Of a DNA stretch of 64,000 nt, positions 59,901-64,000 are shown one piece after another (position 1 is the stretch's first letter; each line of letters begins with the position of its first letter). The notes beneath the pieces are model-generated. The model was not told the DNA's origin and ran no database searches. It saw only the letters and a program-made list of their open reading frames with translations. The stretch spans positions 13,208,846-13,272,845 of the forward strand of contig NC_088779.1 in the NCBI RefSeq assembly GCF_954871325.1. The letters are read 5' to 3'. The DNA comes from Gordionus sp. m RMFG-2023 (taxonomy: Eukaryota; Nematomorpha; Gordioida; Chordodea; Parachordodidae). The position numbers and the translations under genes are program-made.

Positions 59901-62900
59901 CTTCAATTGGAGAACATATACGTTCTAGAATTGTTTCTTTTGAATAATATAATTATTATTCTATATATCATTTAATAAAATTATAATTATTTCTTTTCTG
60001 TAACTTTTGAAAAAAATTCATAAGCAAAATAATAATTGTTAGATTAGAAAAATATAATACTCACTGCTGATAATCACCTCTGGATGTATTTTGATTAAAG
60101 TGGTCAGCATTTTCATTACTTTTGGCAGTATTTAATTAAAATTGGGCAGTAAAAAATATAATTTTGCAAGTTTTATAGTGATTTTGTATTCAGTCAGTTA
60201 AATTCTTAAAGTAGGTAAATACTTCAGTAAAATAATTTTTATCAAATAGAGGGTATCAGATTGAATTGCTAATTTCCTATTTCGCCACAAAATTTATTAA
60301 ATTATATTATTTAATAGTTTATCCTTGTAAAAACAAAAGTGGGCGCTATTTAAGAGTCAGTAAACTGTGAAAAGCCTTTTATCATATTTCTAAAAAAATG
60401 ATTAAAATTTGTGTAAAAATAATTTTTCAATAAATACCTAAAAGTTGATGAAAGTGTGTAAAGGTGAACTAGATTTATTTAACTTTCGTTTTATTATTTA
60501 AATTCTCAAATCCTCGAAGAAATTTGACTTTAAAAAACATTTCTATTTAATTAAATACTGCAGAGCAGATCTGGGTCACGGGATTTTTTTTCCGGGGAAT
60601 TATTTTCCTAGATTCAAATTTACTAGTAATATAATTTGAAAATTGTTCATTTTTGTTTTATATATCTATAAATACATATAAAACATAATCCCAAAAAATT
60701 ATTTTCAAAATATTTTTTAGGATAATGCTTAGCACGTAAATATACACGTATAAAACAAAAATGAAGAGATTTTGATAAATAACGCCAGCAATATTTACTT
60801 TAGAAAATTTCCATTGTTTTACTATTCTAAACCTACTCATAAATTAAACATTAAAGAAACCTAAAAATTTTTTTTAATTTTTAGGTTTTTCATATGTATA
60901 TATACCCAAATATAAAAAAAAGTGCTATCCAATCATCATTCCGTTTCCTAAAATGATACATATTAAAACATATAACGCCCTCTTACGGATATATATTTGT
61001 TAATTTTTAAAATTGAATAAAATGTATATTTGTTTTAATAAGCTAGAAAAATAAATTTCTTACTAATAATATTAAATAAAAATAAAATTATATACTATAT
61101 CATTTAATCAGTATTCTTCATTTATAATAAAAAAATGATTTAAATATATTTTTAAAAAAGTTTAAAAAATTATCATTAAAAAAATATACGTAATAAATTT
61201 TTGATTGATTTATAATTGATTATGATTGATTGCTTTTTAGCAAAGCAGTTTAGCAATGTAGCAATTCAATATATAGTGGGGAAATTTTTTCCGGGGAATT
61301 ATTTTCCAGGGGGATTTTATTCCGGGGATTTTTTTTCCGGTGAATTATTTACCTGGGAATTATTTTCTGGGGAATTATTTTCCGGGTATTTTTTTTCCAA
61401 AGAATTATTTTCCTGGGGATTTTTTCCCGGGGAATTAATTTCCGGGGATTTTTTTTCCGGGGATTTATTTTCCGGGAATTTTTTTCCGGGAATTATTTTC
61501 CGCTTACCATATAAAGAGTATAAAAATTCGCATATTTTTTTAAAAAAAATTGTAATCGAATGTTTGTAAGTATGCTATATTAAATTAGGGAAACTGAGCA
61601 AGATTTTGAATGCAAATAGCGATGTCATTGTATCATTGAAATTTTCAGGTTTTTATATTTAACCCAATTCGAAATATCAAACATTTTGCCTAAAAAAAAT
61701 TTCAAGAAAACGTTTATAAAGTTAAACTATCATATTCATGCATCAATAAAGTTTAAATATATAATCTGAGCGTAAAATTTTTAATTCTGTGACAAAAAAA
61801 AAGAAGAATGGATGAGTCTATATATATTCGAAAATTATTACGCGTCGCGAGGAAGAAGATGGAGATAAAAAATGATGAGAGGAATGTGGAGTTAAGCATG
61901 TATCTTCGAAAGGATCGCTAATTAATTCGAATAGCAAAGGGGGGTTGTGCTTGATAATATTGCGAGAACCGTAACAAAAACATATGTAATGACAACCCTG
62001 TGTACCTTCTATCCATCGAGGAGTGATGTAGTAAATTTTCCATATTCTATTTTCTAAGAAATTAAGTTCCATTTAAGATAATTTTTTGACGTTAGAATAA
62101 AAATCAAGATAAGATGGGAGAAGAGAAAATAATAAATAAAATTACTCTGCAATCATAAACTGCTGGAAATGTATAAATTTCATGATTATTATATAAGTTG
62201 TAAACAAAATTCGAAAATGTGACATAAATTTAGGCTTAATTTTTATAATATATTATTTTTAGTAATTCTTTTTTTTAAAAAAATACTGCCATTTCACTTA
62301 CTCATATAAATCAAAATATTATTATGAGGCCCAACCCAGTCTGAAAATATTTTTAATTATCGGGTCAAACATATTATTGATTTGGGTTTAGAATTTTAGA
62401 CGGAAAATAATAAATATATATTAAAAGGAATATTGACCCTTTAATTATAAAATTCAAATGGGTTAAAAATTTTTTTGCTTTGAATTATAATTTAACCAAT
62501 TTCATTTATCTTTTCATAAAATTTTTAGTTACCTGACTCAGGCATATACCTAACGGCGTGGATTTCTGTACCACAGTAATGGAAGAGAAATTGGTGATGA
62601 TGAGTTGATGATTTAGAAGTTAGTAATGGCCATAAATCCTTCCCATCAACCATGGGAAAATCCGTTTTATTTATTTCGATATCATCTTCTTCGTTCATAT
62701 CTTCAAAGTATTCAACATTTCCATAGCTAATTATAGTTAAATTCACTTCTGATTGATTATTACCCAAAACTGAAGGCTTAGCCAAGTTAACTATGGTAGG
62801 CCACAAGTCCATGAGGCTGGTCGGAATGGAAATTTCTGGGTTAGTATTATTTTTTAAAGGAGGGTATCTTATAATTCCCGGCACCCTAATGCCACCTTCC

Positions 62901-63358
62901 ATGCCGCCTTGTCCTTTACCACCTTTAATAGTTTTTTTTTAAATATTTTGAGTAATTTTGAGATTTAAAAAAAAATCGGGCATAACTTTATTATATGACC
63001 ATTTAAGAAGTTACATTTATTATAATTAATCTAAAATATTAGAACAATTATTTTATTTGAGGGATATGTCTACACAGTTTAAATTAAAAAAACAGAGGTG
63101 AGATGAATTTTTAAATTATCTTATAATACGTGATAAAGACATATATTATGCTAGAATATAGATATCAATATTCATTTATGAAATCATTCGGATATCATTT
63201 AGAATTAACATATTACCTTTAAACTTCCCATTAAAACCTCCTTCCCGTTGACCGTCTAGTCCTTTTTCTTCGACGTGCCCACCCTGATCTGAGGTAAAAT
63301 AAACGAAAGTATTAGAAGCTAAACCGAAGGTCTCGAGGGCGTCTAAAAGGTGGCCTAC
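56930..63358 (-). CDS. Steryl-sulfatase-like sulfatase, C-terminal exons (partial)
   Basis: Four phase-consistent minus-strand exons: 63358-63217, 62922-62533, 62053-61842 and 57130-56930 (stop TGA). They match the C-terminal half of the STS/ARSD-H sulfatase group, membrane-bound or secreted enzymes that hydrolyse sulfate esters. Visible landmarks: VGHLLDALETFGLASNTFVYFTSDQGGH (here VGHLLDALETFG + LASNTFVYFTSDQGGH), where DQ supplies calcium ligands; KGGKGQGGMEGGIRVPG with the conserved active-site lysine; PTSLMDLWPTIVNLA; GCHYICFCYGS; HNPPLLFELISDP; and at the end YYEVLGKVERA, IWKPWLQPCC and CHCKQ. The catalytic cysteine exon lies beyond 64000. A Ser/His-rich stretch (SSHHFLSPSSSSRR) precedes the last intron, which is 4.7 kb and holds MULE copy 2. 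Confidence 0.92.
57204..57460 (+). repeat. Left palindromic-core array, copy 2
   Basis: Same TTCC(C)CGGAA cores with A/T spacers as copy 1, starting GAATCCCGG. It is followed by the arm sequence up to GCAATCAAT, where the deletion junction lies (about 57518). Confidence 0.85.
57519..59947 (+). pseudogene. MULE transposase lacking the FLYWCH finger, copy 2
   Basis: The coding match to copy 1 begins at about 57519, inside exon 1 (LSPDSRKRL), after the finger. Exon 2 is 57696-58076 (WYIDGNFK, FMDFEKAAINA) and exon 3 is 59313-59947 (QGCFYHLTQS, CEGWNNRF), both fully open. Only a few amino-acid changes separate it from copy 1 (for example DVKRG for DAKRG, DEYKE for DENKE). Loss of the start and finger makes it unlikely to act alone, though its catalytic exons are intact. 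Confidence 0.85.
58263..59259. mobile_element. PIF/Harbinger-like MITE in transposase intron, copy 2
   Basis: Same CACTGTGTGACAA-ended element and TAA flanks as in copy 1 (14803-15762), at the same position within intron 2, and 37 bp longer. It therefore predates the split of the two MULE copies. Confidence 0.7.
61280..61507 (-). repeat. Right palindromic-core array, copy 2
   Basis: Inverted array ending CCGCTTAC at the target duplication. The full-length right arm (from about 60700) is kept on this side. Confidence 0.85.
62923..63216 (-). other. Sulfatase intron
   Basis: A 294-bp AT-rich intron between the DQ-bearing exon and the EGGIRVPG exon. The donor is GTAATATG and the acceptor TATTAAAG. 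Nothing else recognised. Confidence 0.8.
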
Positions 63359-64000
63359 CTGTGTGTATAGATAGTAAATAATTTATTTTTGCAAATATAA
63401 AAAGAAACATATGCCTATTAGAGATCGGCGTGGCCCAAAACCAGCCCGTGTTATTTTTTATCGGGATTTTACTTCTACCTGTTATTATTTTTACCTGGCA
63501 TTTTATAAATATTGTCCGGCCCGGCCCGTGATAATTTTTAATAAAGGGTGAATTTGCCTAATTATCTGTAAAAAAACATTTATAAAGTTTCGGCCGGGCT
63601 CGAAATATAATTTAAACAATTTTCTCGGTCCTGAAATATTTTTCCTGGCCCCCGAGTGTGGCTTTGGGGCCAGTTAGGCCTACCTCCATAGATTCTTTGA
63701 TAATTTTATCATCTATAATTTTTGAGACTTATGTAAATAACCTTTGTGGGTAGTTTGAGATTGATAATGCCTATTTTATTTACTCCAATAAGAAAAAAAT
63801 AAAAATATTTGGGCATTTAAGTAAATCTTTTTATGCTCTAAAACAAAAAAACCAAATTTAAAGATTTTCATTGTTTTCTCTTGTGTGGTAAAGAAAATTT
63901 GCACCACCAATTCTAAATAACTATAAAATTTTTATTCTATTCAATTTTTTATCAAGTTCAAACCCGATTTGTTTCAATTTTTTAAACAAAAGTGCCAGAG
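63359..64000 (-). other. Sulfatase intron, incomplete at window edge
   Basis: No further sulfatase exon is visible. The stretch 63425-63690 is a diverged GGCCC-rich repeat (GCCCGGCCC, TGGGGCCAGTTAGGCC) of the same kind as copies A and B. Confidence 0.6.
63425..63690. mobile_element. GGCCC-rich MITE, diverged copy C
   Basis: Begins near GAGATCGGCGTGGCCC and ends near GTTAGGCCTACCTC, with repeated GGCCCGTG/GGCCCGGC blocks around an AT-rich core. It is shorter and more diverged than copies A and B. No clear target duplication. Confidence 0.55.

Larger units (their letters stand above)
57204..61507 (+). mobile_element. MULE foldback transposon, copy 2 (deletion derivative)
   Basis: A 4304-bp sibling of copy 1 in the last intron of the sulfatase gene, flanked by a 9-bp target duplication CATATAAAG (57195-57203 and 61508-61516). 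The left end is GAATCCCGG and the right end, read inward, is GTAAGCGG: the same two end types as copy 1 but on opposite sides of the gene. The interior is more than 98% identical by eye. About 2 kb, corresponding to roughly 12075-14054 of copy 1, is missing, which removes the FLYWCH exon and most of the left arm. A 37-bp stretch at about 58385-58423 is absent from copy 1. Confidence 0.92.

Noticed and set aside
61818-61841. Sulfatase ending at the TAG at 61818
   Set aside because: A phase-consistent exon at 57130-56930 encodes the conserved STS C-terminus (IWKPWLQPCC, CHC), so the frame beyond 61842 is more likely intron.

Overview
This is repeat-rich, very AT-rich eukaryotic nuclear DNA. It almost certainly comes from an invertebrate animal. 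Three host genes with spliceosomal introns are recognisable: an N-terminal part of the proteasome subunit gene PSMD3 (minus, 20032-20699), an apparently complete ZPR1 gene (plus, ten exons, 23373-46208), and the 3' part of a steryl-sulfatase-type sulfatase gene (minus, 56930-63358). Several introns are only 40-58 bp long, whereas the introns that took in transposons reach 4.7 and 17.5 kb. I cannot name the phylum from the sequence alone.

Layout. 1-2190 holds no gene I can support. 2203-8768 is a block bounded by long inverted arms and filled with retroelement fossils; it appears to have landed in the tip of a decayed hAT element that continues to about 10560. 11002-18909 is an Ac-like hAT with an 8-bp target duplication, split by a MULE-type foldback transposon (11796-17998). 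18918-20031 contains unassigned coding-like patches. PSMD3 and ZPR1 lie head to head, and an inverted-repeat element (21016-23323) fills most of the space between their start codons. ZPR1 intron 6 (26678-44130) holds a four-layer nest: a truncated RTE-like LINE, a 14.2-kb MULE foldback element inside it (28728-42958), and inside that a near-full-length LINE of the same family (30590-33762) and a palindromic hAT (34922-37907). Downstream of ZPR1 come a Ty3/gypsy-type LTR fossil (46709-53231), two hAT-type elements (53584-54162 and 54745-56132), and a second copy of the MULE foldback (57204-61507) sitting in the last intron of the sulfatase gene.

The most unusual theme is the foldback MULEs. 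Two distinct families encode MULE transposases (a FLYWCH finger followed by a DDE domain), make 9-bp target duplications, and have long terminal inverted arms. Those arms are built from short GC-rich palindromic cores spaced through AT-rich DNA: TTCGCGAA in one family and TTCC(C)CGGAA in the other. Their two extreme ends carry different 7-9-bp tags, and in the two copies of the second family the gene-bearing core points opposite ways relative to those tags. This suggests that the core flips by recombination between the arms.
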